From assembly GCA_020310875.1 (NCBI GenBank), contig CM035406.1:219243363-219307362 (forward strand): 64,000 nucleotides of DNA, in the 5' to 3' direction. Under the pieces are notes generated by a model. The model saw only the letters and a list, made by a program, of their open reading frames with translations, made no database searches and was not told the origin of the DNA. Origin of the DNA: Ceratopteris richardii. Its lineage: Eukaryota; Streptophyta; Polypodiopsida; Polypodiales; Pteridaceae. Every line of letters starts with the position of its first letter. Within the stretch, counting starts at the first letter, position 1. Position numbers and translations under genes: made by a program. Positions 46,735 to 57,299 of this stretch are shown here, piece by piece.

Positions 46735-47760
46735 AGTGCAATGCAGATTGACTATGGGAACAAATTTCTATGGATTTCGTTACTGGTCTTCCTATAACTT
46801 CCTCTCAGAATGATATGATATGGACAATTGTTGATAGATTTAGTAAATAAGCATATTTTATTCCTTGTAAAAAGACTCTTTCTACACCTCAAGCTATTAA
46901 GTTATTTGTTAAATGTACTTTTCTACATCATGGTTTTCCAAAAGTTATTCTTTCAGATCAAGATGCTCATTTTTTAAATCACTTTTGGGTTGCATTATTT
47001 TAAAATTTAAGTTCCAAAATAGATTTTAGCTCTGCATTCCGTCTTGAAAGTAATTGGCAAAGTGAAGCTACAAGTAGTACTATTTAACATTTATTACGTT
47101 GTTATTTTTTAGATAATCCAAGTAATTGGGATGAGAAACTTCCTTTACTACAATTTGCATATAATAACACCACACATACCACTACTGGTATGTGTTGTGC
47201 ATGGCAAAAATCTTCCCACTCTCATATATAAAATTGTGTATGGTAAAAAGCTTTCCACTCTTATATATATCACTCAAACTAATATACCTATGGCTGATTC
47301 TTTTGCACAAGATCATATTTCTACAATTCATGAGGTTCATGAGCACATTAAGAAGAGTCAAGAATGTTACATACGTAATGTTAATAAGAAATGAGTAGCC
47401 AAATAGTTTAATGAAAATGATTAGATATGGTTACGTATAATTAAAAGAAGATTGAAAATATTTCACAACATCCTAAGGTTAAACTTGCACCACGTTATTA
47501 TGGACCTTTCCGCATTATTCAAGAAATTAATGAGAATGCTTTTAGATTAGACATTGAAGTATTACATAATTCTTTTCATATTAGTTTATTGAAATCCTTT
47601 AAAGGAACTTTGCCACTCACTCCTATTTTAGATGATCTTTCTTTGATAGAAGAGGATGCTGAAATTTAAATTCTAGAGAAAATACTTGATTATGATGTTA
47701 CTACTACTACCTTAGGATTTCGAAATTTAGGTGCGCAACTTGAGCAGCTCGAGTATGTCA
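46735..47760 (+). pseudogene. Chromovirus-like integrase fragment
   Basis: The blocks run parallel to those of Gypsy G at 60847-61770: [20 protein letters not shown] with the first catalytic Asp, FLHHGFPKVILSDQDAHF with the second, a region matching the third, WDEKLPLLQFAYNNTTHTTT, and a tail with RYYGPFRIIQEINENAF and ILEKILDYDV near 47670. The similarity stops before the chromodomain. It is a separate, 5'-lacking copy of the same family in the same orientation. Several breaks. Confidence 0.85.
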
Positions 47761-47769
47761 TAGATGTGA

Positions 47770-49235
47770 GTGTTAATTGCTTATTTTCTAATGAATATTC
47801 TACCTATTCCCAAATGTGCATTCCTTCTTAAACCGGTCATGAACTCAGACCTTGTTAATGTTATAGTATGGTGAAAGATATGAATTGTTCTTGCAATATT
47901 TATACACTAAAGATGGCGAATGTAATAATTATTATCTCATTCTTCGTAATTACATACTTGAACTTCCCAAATTTCCTTTTCTTTTAAGTTTACTAATGAA
48001 CTTTTTACTTCTTTTATGGTATAGTGAAAGGCAATTGTTCTCTATACATACTATTTGTAAATCGAAGATCATCACTTTAATAAGTGTGTAAGATCTACTT
48101 CAAGCAAAGTATGCTAATGGAAACATGGAATTTTAGAGCACATGAACATAAATTCTACTCTTTCTTGTGCAATTAGTTATGTAGATCGATCTCGTTTCTG
48201 TTTTGGATGTGTGGCATATGAGTTCCTATTCAAATAAAGCGTTGAAATCTTTGTCTTCTTGATTAATGCATGTTTCACGTGATTCTTATCCATGACTATG
48301 GAGCTATTTTAAGCATGCATAGCTTGTGTATGTTCCCATCTTTTTTGTTTTCTCACCATTGCTTTGTTGTGAGTGATCTTACTGGTCTGTAGTTTCTTTC
48401 TAAATTAGTCCAATCCATGTTGCTCCTTCTTCCCAATGTAGGGAAAATGTTCTCTATAATCACTATTGCAAGACAGCTTTCCTAGTAACTAGCTCAATGG
48501 ATAGCTAGATAATGTAATCCATTTTACAGTAGAGCTCTTCTTCAATAAGGTGCATTTTCCTATAAAAATAACATTTTTTAGGGGACTGTGAAGATTGCAA
48601 TGAAGAATTCTTTCGTAGCCTACTTTATTTTCTGAATATCATAGCACGGCACATCCTTCTCTCTATGATTTAAGCATCTCTTTCAGACTTCGTCCTTGCA
48701 AATCCAAACTTTTCTCTTGCATTTTTAGAGCACGAATGCATCTCCTTAGTTCAACTTTAATTCAACCACCACTAACACCTCAATTTGTCATTCCTATTTA
48801 ACACTCAAAAAGATTTTCTCAGCTAATATACTCTCATAGTTGATCTGAAAATCCCAAGCCATATTGTATTCCTTTACAATAATACAAAGAGAGAGAGAGA
48901 GATTAAATAAAATCATAATTCAACATCTTTGAAAGACCAAAATGGACTAGGAGATTCGAGTTACTGCATGCAAATCTGGAAAAGGTGTGGTAAATGAAAA
49001 CATGACGTTGAATTTTAGATGGCGTCTGATAAAATGGAAGAAAGAGGGTACATAATAATACTGCTTAGTGAAAATGCCAAGACGATGATAATATGTGGCT
49101 GCATACAACTACACAAAGCCATTGGGTATGTTTTCTGAACGAGATGTAAAAAGCCAGACATAAAATGACACAAAAAGACATGTACACTCGGTGTTACAGA
49201 AAATGCAAGAAATCCTCCATTTCACTTATGTCTCC
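47770..49235. other. Stretch with no supported gene
   Basis: AT-rich with short frames only and no recognised motif. A short (GA)n run lies near 48889-48902. No paired repeat was noticed here. Confidence 0.55.
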
Positions 49236-49249
49236 AATGATCAGGTTTT

Positions 49250-49863
49250 CAACAACAGTTCATGAGCTTTATGACTACATTTATACCTTTCGGACTCATA
49301 CTGGTCACTTTCATGGTAATGCCTTTTGGATTCACTAATGCACTTGCTACATTTGCACATATGATGAATAACATTTTTCCTTATTACCAACTTTTGTTCT
49401 TGTTTTCTTTTTATGATATAATTGTCTATAGTGAGAATGATGATGATAATTAAAATCATTTGGCAACATTCTTTAATTTATTATGCAAAAACAGACTTTA
49501 TGCCAATCTTGAAAAGATTTATTTCTTCCAAAAAGAATTAGAGTATTTAAGCCATATTGTTTCTAGTCAAGGTGTTCATGTAGATCCTAAAAAAATTAAA
49601 GTAATTGAAGAATGGTCTGTCCCTCAATCTGTGAATGATGTACGCTCTTTTCTAGGGCTATCTAGTTCTTATAGAAAGTTTGTAAAAGGATTTTCTTATT
49701 TAGCACTTCCACTCACATTATTATTGAAGAAAAAGTTAAAATTTGCATGGGGATTAGCACAAAAAGAATCTTTTGAAAAGCTCAAACATGCACTTTCTCA
49801 TGCACCTGTTTTGCAATCACAAGATATCACACAACCTTTCCATGTAGTTATAGATGCTAGTTG
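49250..49863 (+). pseudogene. Gypsy G reverse transcriptase and RNase H start
   Basis: RT blocks: VMPFGFTNALATFAHMMN near 49317, a DIIVYS stretch matching the catalytic-motif region (YVDDILVYS-type), NRLYANLEK-YFFQKELEYLSHIVSSQGV near 49490-49580, and RSFLGLSSSYRKFVKGFS near 49640. RNase H begins with FHVVIDAS near 49840 and runs up to Copia-3. A fossil. Confidence 0.85.
49859..49863. repeat. Target-site duplication of Copia-3 (left copy, AGTTG)
   Basis: AGTTG precedes the left LTR, and AGTGG follows the right LTR at 55019-55023, so four of five bases match. One later substitution would explain the difference. Confidence 0.75.
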
Positions 49864-50094
49864 TGTTGGAGATAGACGTCTACGGAAGCACGCAAACAAC
49901 ACAAAGAAGAAGAAGAAGCTTGGAGCACAAACACACAATACTTAATGTATTACTAGAGAATGTACAAAGATAAGTAGCCCATTAGGGCAATAGGCATATG
50001 TACAAGCTGGGGGAAAAAAACCTCCTAAAGAGGGAAAAAAGTGCCCCGGCGGTCCTAGAGTGTTCACACACATCACTACCTAAATATATCAACA
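49864..50094 (-). repeat. Copia-3 3' LTR (left)
   Basis: Pairs with 54790-55018. The minus strand starts TGTTGATATA and ends CTCCAACA. A CAGGGGGGGATT purine tract lies just inside at 50095-50106. Confidence 0.95.
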
Positions 50095-50106
50095 AATCCC
50101 CCCCTG
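50095..50106 (-). promoter_or_regulatory. Copia-3 polypurine tract
   Basis: The minus strand reads CAGGGGGGGATT directly before the 3' LTR, with seven consecutive G. Confidence 0.85.
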
Positions 50107-50169
50107 TGAGTGATGCGGTGAACAAGGAGCTGGCACTCATGTATAAGGAAGTGCCAAGCTATGTGGAAA

Positions 50170-51700
50170 TCACTCCACAAAAGGAAGTAAGCCCAAAGCT
50201 TTGCGGAAAGCTTCAAACTTCTCCCTAGGCAGAGCCTTCGTGAAAAGGTCTGCAATGTTCTCCTGCGTGGGCATATATGCCAAGCTAATCTCCCCAGCAG
50301 AGAACCTCTCCCTGACATAGTGATAATGCACCTCAATGTGCTTTGTGCGAGCATGGAACGCAGGGTTCCTCGCAACTGCCAATGCGCTCTGACTGTCAGT
50401 GAAGATGGTGGTGGCAGAAGACTGGCCAACACCCAAATCAGCCATAAGGCGTCTGAGCCACACACACTCAACAGTCGCTATGAAAGCTGCCCTATACTGA
50501 GCCTCACAACTGGAAGTGGCCACTGTAGGCTGCTTCTTGCTCAACCAAGATATACATGAGCTACCAAGCATGAAGCAAAAACCAGTGGTGAACACACAAG
50601 TGTCATAGCAACCAGCCCAATCTGAGTCAGAAAAAGCATGCAAATCTGGCGGTAGTGATCCCCCCTTGGGATAAAACAACCCAAGTAGCCGAGTACCACT
50701 CAAGTAGCGAAAGATGCGCTTAACCGCTTTCCAGTGCGTGACTCCTGGGTAATGCATAAACCTGCTCATCTGTGAGACAGCAAACTGAATATCTGGCCGA
50801 GTAATGCATAAGTAAATCAAGCATCCAACAGCCTACTGATAGAGAACAGCATCAAATGCATCTCCAGCATCATGAAGACTCAATCGTAAACCTGTCTCCA
50901 TAGGAGTGGCAATAGGCTTACAGTCTTCAAGGCCAAAACGCTGCAATAATGTGTCAATATATTTCGTTTGACACAAAGCCATTCCACCATCAACGTGCAT
51001 AAACTGAATGCCCAAATAGTGATGCAAATGCCCCAAATCAGACATCTCAAATGAGGCATGCAAATCAACCTTAAAATCAGCAATATGTGTCTCAATAGGA
51101 CCAGTGAGCAGCATGTCATCAACATAGACAACAATGATTAGAAGCACATCATTAGCACGTTTAACATATAAGGTGCTTTCAGTTGGATTGTTCTCAAAAC
51201 CATGTGCAATCAGATAGGCATGTATCTTCTCATACCAAGCACGTGGTGCTTGCTTTAAACCATATAATGCCTTCTTTAACCTGCAAACCTAGTTTTCATG
51301 CCCTTTTTGCACAAAGCCACAGGGCTGAAAAACATACACTTCTTCATGCAAGTCACCATTCAGAAATGCTGTTTTAATGTCCAACTGATGTACATTCCAA
51401 CCATGATGGGCTGCAAGTGCACAAATGCTCCGAACAGTAGTCATACGGCATGTAGGTGCAAAGGTCTCATCAAAATCAATGCCTCTTTCCTGTGCATAAC
51501 CCTTTACAACAAGCCTAGCCGTATACCTGTCAACTGTACCATCAGGTTTACACTTCAGCTTGTATACCCACTTAGTGCCAATGGCCTTCTTGCCAGGAGG
51601 CAAGTCACATAAAGACCATGTACCATTCTTCATTATAGCATCATATTCAGATTGCATAGCAGCCATCCAATTTTCTGAATTTTGTGCTTCATCAAAAGAA
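50170..51700 (-). pseudogene. Copia-3 reverse transcriptase and RNase H part
   Basis: RT blocks: NGTWSLCDLPPGKKAIGTKWV near 51560-51620, VHQLDIKTAFLNGDLHEEVYV near 51340-51400, IIVVYVDDMLLTG with the catalytic YVDD near 51100-51140, and HLHHYLGIQF. RNase H blocks: HAFSDSDWAGCYDT near 50600-50640, SSCISWLSKKQPTVATSSCEA near 50510-50570, IFTDSQSALAVARNPAFHART, and QENIADLFTKALPREKFEAF near 50210-50260. The catalytic acids I can see are in place. Known role: synthesis of the DNA copy. Broken. Confidence 0.92.
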
Positions 51701-51739
51701 ACAGGTTCATTCTCATCACAGAGACTAGATGCAGCCATA

Positions 51740-53726
51740 GCATAGCAATCTGATGCAAAGGAGGCACTATGAGAGCCTGAACGAGTACGATGTGACAAAG
51801 GTGCATCTAATTTGTTGTCACGCAAAGTCTGCACTAGCCATTTTGGCATAGTTTTTGCCTGCTCAATATCAGCTCTCTCATCAACAAGTGCATCATGTAA
51901 ATCTGCATCAGAAATGGAATGATCTACATCATCATATGAAACCTGCAAAGGCTGAGAAGTTGCCTCATTAGGACCAGCACTAGCCTGTCCACCTGTAAAA
52001 AGAGGCATCAAAGTATCATACATGTCTTTGGAGCTAACAGATGTCTCCTTAGTACATGAAAGCAATGGCTGAATAGCATCTTCCACAAAGAAAACATCAC
52101 AGCTAACTAGAATGCGTTTAGTCTGTGGATGATACAGACGATAGCCTTTACTTTCAGAACTGTACCCAACAAAAATACATTTTACTGCCTTATCATCCAA
52201 TTTTCTGCGATGTTGTTCAGGCACTAATGCATATGCCAAACAACCAAAAACACGCAGATGAGCAATAGATGGCTTGCGGTCATGCCAAGCCTCATATGGA
52301 GTGATAGACTGCAACGCTTTAGTGGGACACCTATTCAGTACATATGCTGCACACATGACAGCCTCAAGCCAGAAACTATGTGGTAAAGCCTGACTTTTGA
52401 CCATGCACCTCGCCATCTCCATGAGTGACCTGTTCTTTTGTTCAGCAACTCCATTTTGTTGAGGTGTATACGGCACTGTACACTGGTGTTTTATCCCACG
52501 TTCAGCCAGAAATGCATTAAAATCTGAAGACATATATTCCCCCCTCGATCAGAACGGAGGGTGCCCATTTTACATGCTGACAGATTTTCAGCCAAAACCA
52601 AAAACTATTTGAAGCACATGAACACTTCGGACTTTGCTTTGAGTGGATATACCCATGCATGCTTGGAAAAATCATCAATGAAAGTCACGAAGTAAAGGTA
52701 ATTTCCAAAAGAGGGTGTCTGCATAGGACCACAGACATCACTATGTACAAGCTGCAATTTGTGTGTAGCCCGAACTGAACCATCTTTTGGAAAGGAAGAA
52801 CGCTGCATTTTGCCCAAAATACAGCCTTCACAAACATGTTTTCCAGGTGCCTCAAGTTTGGGCAAAGAGGACACCATTTCAGATTTCTGCAGGCGTAACA
52901 AACTAGCAAAATTCAGATGACCAAAGCGTGCATGCCAAAGCTTTGCATCTGACATAGCCTGAGAATCATGAACTGCACATGCCGAATCATTCACAGATCT
53001 TTCATAGTCTATGAGCTTATACATCCCACGACATAAAATGCCAGAAGCAATAATCACATCGCCATTTGAGAGATCATGGACTGTACACTTGTCATCAACG
53101 AATTTCACAACCAAGCCAATCTTGGCTAATGCAGAAACTAATAACAGGTTCTTTTTTATCCCTGGCACAAATAAAGCATCTGACAAAGTGAAAGAACTAC
53201 CATCAGCAGTAGTCAGAATGATCTTACCAACTCCCATAACAGGATAAGAGGAGTTATTGGCGCATGTGACAGTATTCCCTGTAGGGGCAGGCTCGAGTGA
53301 AGAGAAGAAACTGCGCTGCGAGGTAATATGTTTGGTCGCCTCACTGTCAAAGTACCAAACATCTGAGTCTACTCCAGACATGCATTGATCATGAGAAGAT
53401 GGGTCAAAAATGAAGACAGTAGTAAACGCCCATTCTTCTTCCTGCACAAGATTTGCAGACTCTGTTTTTGGTGTAGAGGCCTCTGCAACAACCATTCCAG
53501 CCTCTTTCTTCTTTGCCTCTTTAGCAGCCAATTTTGGACAGTTCTTTATAATATGATCATTTCCTTTACAGTACTTGCAGAACAATTTCTGCTTTTCTGA
53601 TTTCTTCTCATCTTTATCCTGGTTCTTCGATTGTGCAGCATTTGCAGATTTCTGCTTACTAGTAGAAGAGCTCCATTTTCCTTTGCCCTTCTGACTAGCT
53701 AGGAAAGCTTGATCTGCAACACGCAT
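51740..53726 (-). pseudogene. Copia-3 protease and integrase part
   Basis: From high to low: a CCHC knuckle CKYCKGNDHIIKNC near 53560; protease WYFDSEATKHIT (DSE in place of DSG) near 53345; NNSSYPVMGVGKIILTTADG and LFVPGIKKNLLLVSAL; GAG-pre-integrase LWHARFGHLNFASL...CEGCILGKMQRSSF near 52800-52955; integrase core HSDVCGPMQTPSFG and FIDDFSKHAWVYPLKAK near 52630-52750; TPQQNGVAEQKNRSLMEMARC near 52410-52470; and tail KCIFVGYSSESKGYRLYHP near 52130-52190. An acidic linker leads to RT. Broken. Confidence 0.92.
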
Positions 53727-53729
53727 AAT

Positions 53730-54434
53730 GGACCTGTTCTACCTGGACTGATCTTCCTGCAACAGAACAGAGACTAATTCCTCAAATGACAAGGCATTCG
53801 GATTGCCTTTCATCATCAATCGAAGAGTAGAGGCAAAACTCTTATATGAATCAGGAAGACCATTCAGAACGGTCTGCACAAGTGAGCTATCTGGTATAAC
53901 CTCATCAGCAGAAATCAATTGTTCCTTCAAGTCTTTGATCTTTGTAAGAAAATTGTCCATAGAATCACCTTCATTCATGTGCTCACTCTCCAACTGTTTT
54001 CGGAGGTAAGCAACACGAGCCTCATTCCTAGCCTGGTACAAAGTGGTAAGTGTATCCCAAGCATCCTTTGTTGTTCTGCAAGAGCGAATGTGAGGAATAA
54101 TGGCACGTTTGACAGACAAAGCTATCAATGCATGTGCCTGGGCATCTCTGCCATCCCAACGAATCTGCTCTGCAGTAGGTGCAACAGAAACAGCAGCACG
54201 AACAGGAATCTGTGGAATATCATCTTCGACACCATCTTCATCAGCTCCAACACTTGTATTTGCAGTACCTGTCGTTACAGGTGTAACAGGACGTCTTTCA
54301 ACACCCTGCACAATGTTCCACAATCCTTTTGCAACCAGTACATGTCGCATCATATAAGCCCATAATGGGTAGTTGGTACCATCCAACTTATCCTCAACAG
54401 CCAACATACAGAATACATCACTGCTTTCAGCCAT
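53730..54434 (-). pseudogene. Copia-3 gag part
   Basis: Starts MAESSDVFCMLAVEDKLDGT with the Copia gag opening (KLDGTNYPLWAYMMRHVL). Next come GLWNIVQGVERRPV, a variable Thr/Ala/Asp-rich insert near residues 50-80, then RAIIPHIRSCRTTKDAWDTL and LRKQLESEHMNEGDSMDNFL, and NALSFEELVSVLLQEDQSR. Known role: particle shell. Its relative in Copia-4 has the same opening. Confidence 0.9.
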
Positions 54435-54775
54435 GGCTGGTGACTAAAATACCTTGATGCAGAAAATTGACTGTATCTCAAAAAGTTGAACAGAACTGCC
54501 CAGACGAGTTCTGCTAGACCTATAGCAGACTTCGAGACGCTTAAACTGGCGAACAGAAATTGGTATATACCTTTGGCACAAAAGGACAAAATAGCCTACA
54601 CAAGCGCTGCAATAGTGCGTTCGGAGGCCGAAACGAGCTCAGATCGCGATTTCGGCACCACAGAGCGAAGATGTTTTGATCTCGAAAACACCCTGAGTAT
54701 GCTCACCAAATTTCGTGCAAATCTGAGACTGCAAACGGAGGAGTGTCGACGGCGCCCTAGAAGAAGCGACGACCT
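54435..54775 (-). other. Copia-3 leader between primer site and gag
   Basis: A non-coding leader of about 340 bp, with no repeats noted. It is relatively GC-rich compared with the surrounding DNA. Confidence 0.6.
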
Positions 54776-54787
54776 GCTCTGATACCA
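54776..54787 (-). promoter_or_regulatory. Copia-3 primer binding site (tRNA-iMet)
   Basis: The minus strand reads TGGTATCAGAGC, two bases inside the 5' LTR. Confidence 0.93.
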
Positions 54788-54789
54788 AT

Positions 54790-55018
54790 TGTTGGATAGA
54801 CGTCTGCGGAAGCACGCGAACAGCACAAGGAAGAAGAAGAAGCTTGGAGCACAAACACACAATACTTAATGTATTACTAGAGAATGTACAAAGATAAGTA
54901 ACCCATTAGGGCAATAGGCGTATGTACAAGCCGGGGGAAAAAACCTCCTAAAGAGGGAAAAAAAGTGCCCCGAGGGTCCTAGAGTGTCCACACACATCAC
55001 TACCTAAATATATCAACA
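54790..55018 (-). repeat. Copia-3 5' LTR (right)
   Basis: The 229-bp partner of 49864-50094. It is followed by AGTGG and the 87-bp Gypsy G piece. Confidence 0.95.
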
Positions 55019-55105
55019 AGTGGTTTAGGTATAGGTGTTGTATTAATCCAAAATGACCATCCTATTGCATTTGAAAGTAGGAAACTTAAACCTTTTGAAA
55101 AGAAC
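55019..55105 (+). pseudogene. 87-bp Gypsy G RNase H piece between two Copia elements
   Basis: The plus strand encodes GLGIGVVLIQNDHPIAFESR and KLKPFEKN, the central Ty3 RNase H stretch. It lies between the blocks seen at 49840-49863 and at 60226. It shows that Copia-3 and Copia-4 are separate insertions into one target rather than a single compound element. Confidence 0.9.
55101..55105. repeat. Target-site duplication of Copia-4 (left copy, AGAAC)
   Basis: AGAAC precedes the left LTR and recurs exactly at 60226-60230 after the right LTR. Confidence 0.93.
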
Positions 55106-55332
55106 TGTTGGAGTTAGACATCTGTGGAAACAAACAATAGAAGGAGGAAGAAGAAGCTTGGATCACAACACACAATACTAAATGTATTACCACTAGAATG
55201 TACAAAGATAAGTATCCCATTAGGGCAATAGGCGTATATACAAGCTGGGGGGAAAAAACCTCCTAAAGAGGGAAAAAAGTGCCCTAGTGGTCCTAAAGTG
55301 TTCACACACATCACTACCTAAATATATCAACA
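55106..55332 (-). repeat. Copia-4 3' LTR (left)
   Basis: Pairs with 59998-60225. A CCCAGGGAGGATT purine tract (minus strand) lies just inside at 55333-55345. Confidence 0.93.
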
Positions 55333-55399
55333 AATCCTCCCTGGGAGTGATGCGAACAACAAGGAGCTGGCACTCATGTATAAGGAAGTGCCAACCCAT

Positions 55400-57090
55400 G
55401 TGGAAATCACTCCACAAAAGGAAGTAAGCCCAAAGCTTTGCGGAAAGCTTCAAACTTCTCCCTAGGCAGAGCCTTCGTGAAAAGGTTTGCAATGTTCTCC
55501 TGCGTGGGCACATATGCCAAGTTGATCTCCCCAGCAGAGAACCTCTCCCTACCATAATGATAATGCACCTCAATGTTCTTAGCGCGAGCATGGAACACAG
55601 GGTTCCTCACAACTGCCAATGCGCTCTGACTGTCAGTGAAGATGGTGGTGGCAGAAGACTGACCAACACCCAAATCAGCCATAAGGCGTCTAAGCCACAC
55701 ACACTCAACAGTCGTTGTGAAAGCTTCCATATACTCAGCCTCACAACTAGAAGTGGCCACAGTAGGCTGCTTCTTGCTCAGCCAAGATATGCATGAGCTA
55801 CCAAGCATGAAGCAAAAACCACTGGTGGACATAGGAGTGTCATAGCAACCATGCCAATCACTGTAAAAAAAAGCATGCAAATCTGGTGGTAGTGATCCCC
55901 CCTTGGGATAAAACAATCCAAGTAGCTGAGTACCACTCAAGTAGCAAAAGATGCGCTTAACCGCCTACCAATGCTTGACTCCTGGGCAATGCATAAACCT
56001 GCTCATTTGTGAGACTGCAAACTGAATATTTGGTTGAGTAATGCATAAGTAAATCAGGCATCCAATAGCCTACTGATAGAGAATAACATCAAATGCATCC
56101 CCAGCATCATGAAGACTCAATCGTAAACCTGTCTCCATAGGAGTGGCGATAGGCTTATAGTCTTCAAGGCCAAAACACTGCAATAATGTGTCAATATATT
56201 TTGTTTGACACAAAGCCATTCCACCATCAACATGCATAAACTGAATGCCCAAATAATGATGCAAATGCCCCAAATCAAACATCTCAAATGAGGCATGCAA
56301 ATCGGCCTTAAAATCAGCAATATGATGGTCATGAGGACCAGTAAGCATCATGTCATCAACATACACCACAATGATCAGAAGTACATCATTAGCACGTTTA
56401 ACATATAAGGTGCTCTCAATTGGACTGTTCTCAAAACCATGTGCAATCAAATAGGCATGTATCTTTTTGTACTACCAAGCACATGGTGCTTGCTTTAAAT
56501 CATATAATGCCTTCTTTAACCTGCATACCTAGTTTTCATGCCCTTTTTGCACAAAGCCACAGGGCTGAAAAACATACACTTCTTCATGCAAATCACCATT
56601 AAGAAATGCAGTTTTAATGTCCAATTGTTGTACATTCCAACCATGACGAGCTGCAAGTGCACAAATGCTACGAAGAGTAGTCATACGGTCTGTAGGTGAA
56701 AAGGTCTCATCAAAATCAATGCCTCTTTCTTGCGCATAACCTTTTGCAACAAGCTTGGCCTTATACCTGTCAATTGTTCCATCAACCTTACGCTTTATTT
56801 TGTATACCCACTTTGTGCCAATGGCCTTCTTGCCGAGAGGCAAGTCACATAAAGACCAAGTAAAATTCTTTATTATAGCATCATATTCAGATTGCATAAC
56901 AACCATCCAATTTTCTGAATTTTTTGTGTCATCAAATGAAACAGGCTCATTCTCATCGTAGAGACTAGATGCAGCCATAGCATAGCAATCTGATGCAAAA
57001 GAGGCACTATGAGATCCTGAATGAGTATGATATGATACAGGTGCATCTAATTTGCTATCACGCAAAGTCTGCACTAGCCATTTTGGCATA
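55400..57090 (-). pseudogene. Copia-4 reverse transcriptase and RNase H part
   Basis: RT blocks: GTKWVYKIKRKVDGTIDRYKA near 56770-56830, VQQLDIKTAFLNGDLHEEVYV near 56570-56640, and LIIVVYVDDMMLTG with the catalytic YVDD near 56350-56380. RNase H blocks: SSCISWLSKKQPTVATSSCEA near 55740-55800, IFTDSQSALAVVRNPVFHARA, and QENIANLFTKALPREKFEAF near 55450-55500. Homologous to Copia-3 throughout, with more decay. Confidence 0.88.
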
Positions 57091-57299
57091 CTTTTTTCCT
57101 GCTCAATATCAGCTTTCTCATCAAGAAGTGCATCATGTGAATCTGCATAAAAAATGGAATGATCTGCATCATCACATGAAACCTACAAAGCCTGAGAAGT
57201 TGCCTCATTAGGACTACCACTAGATTGTCCACCTGTAAAAAGAGGCAACAAAGTATCATACATGTATTTGGAGCTAACAAATGTCTCCTTAGTACATGA

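Larger units (their letters stand above)
49864..55018 (-). mobile_element. Copia-3: Ty1/Copia element, youngest in the window
   Basis: Seen: LTRs of 231 and 229 bp with only about ten substitutions by eye (4-5%), a near-perfect target duplication, a tRNA-iMet primer site, a purine tract, and all Copia domains on the minus strand. It has roughly five breaks and is the best preserved element here. Its sequence is close to Copia-4, so they belong to one family. It sits in the RNase H region of Gypsy G. Confidence 0.95.

Noticed and set aside
54776-54787. TGGTATCAGAGC words considered as tRNA gene parts
   Set aside because: Each lies one or two bases inside a 5' LTR and is only 12 bp long, so these are primer sites. 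No cloverleaf is present.
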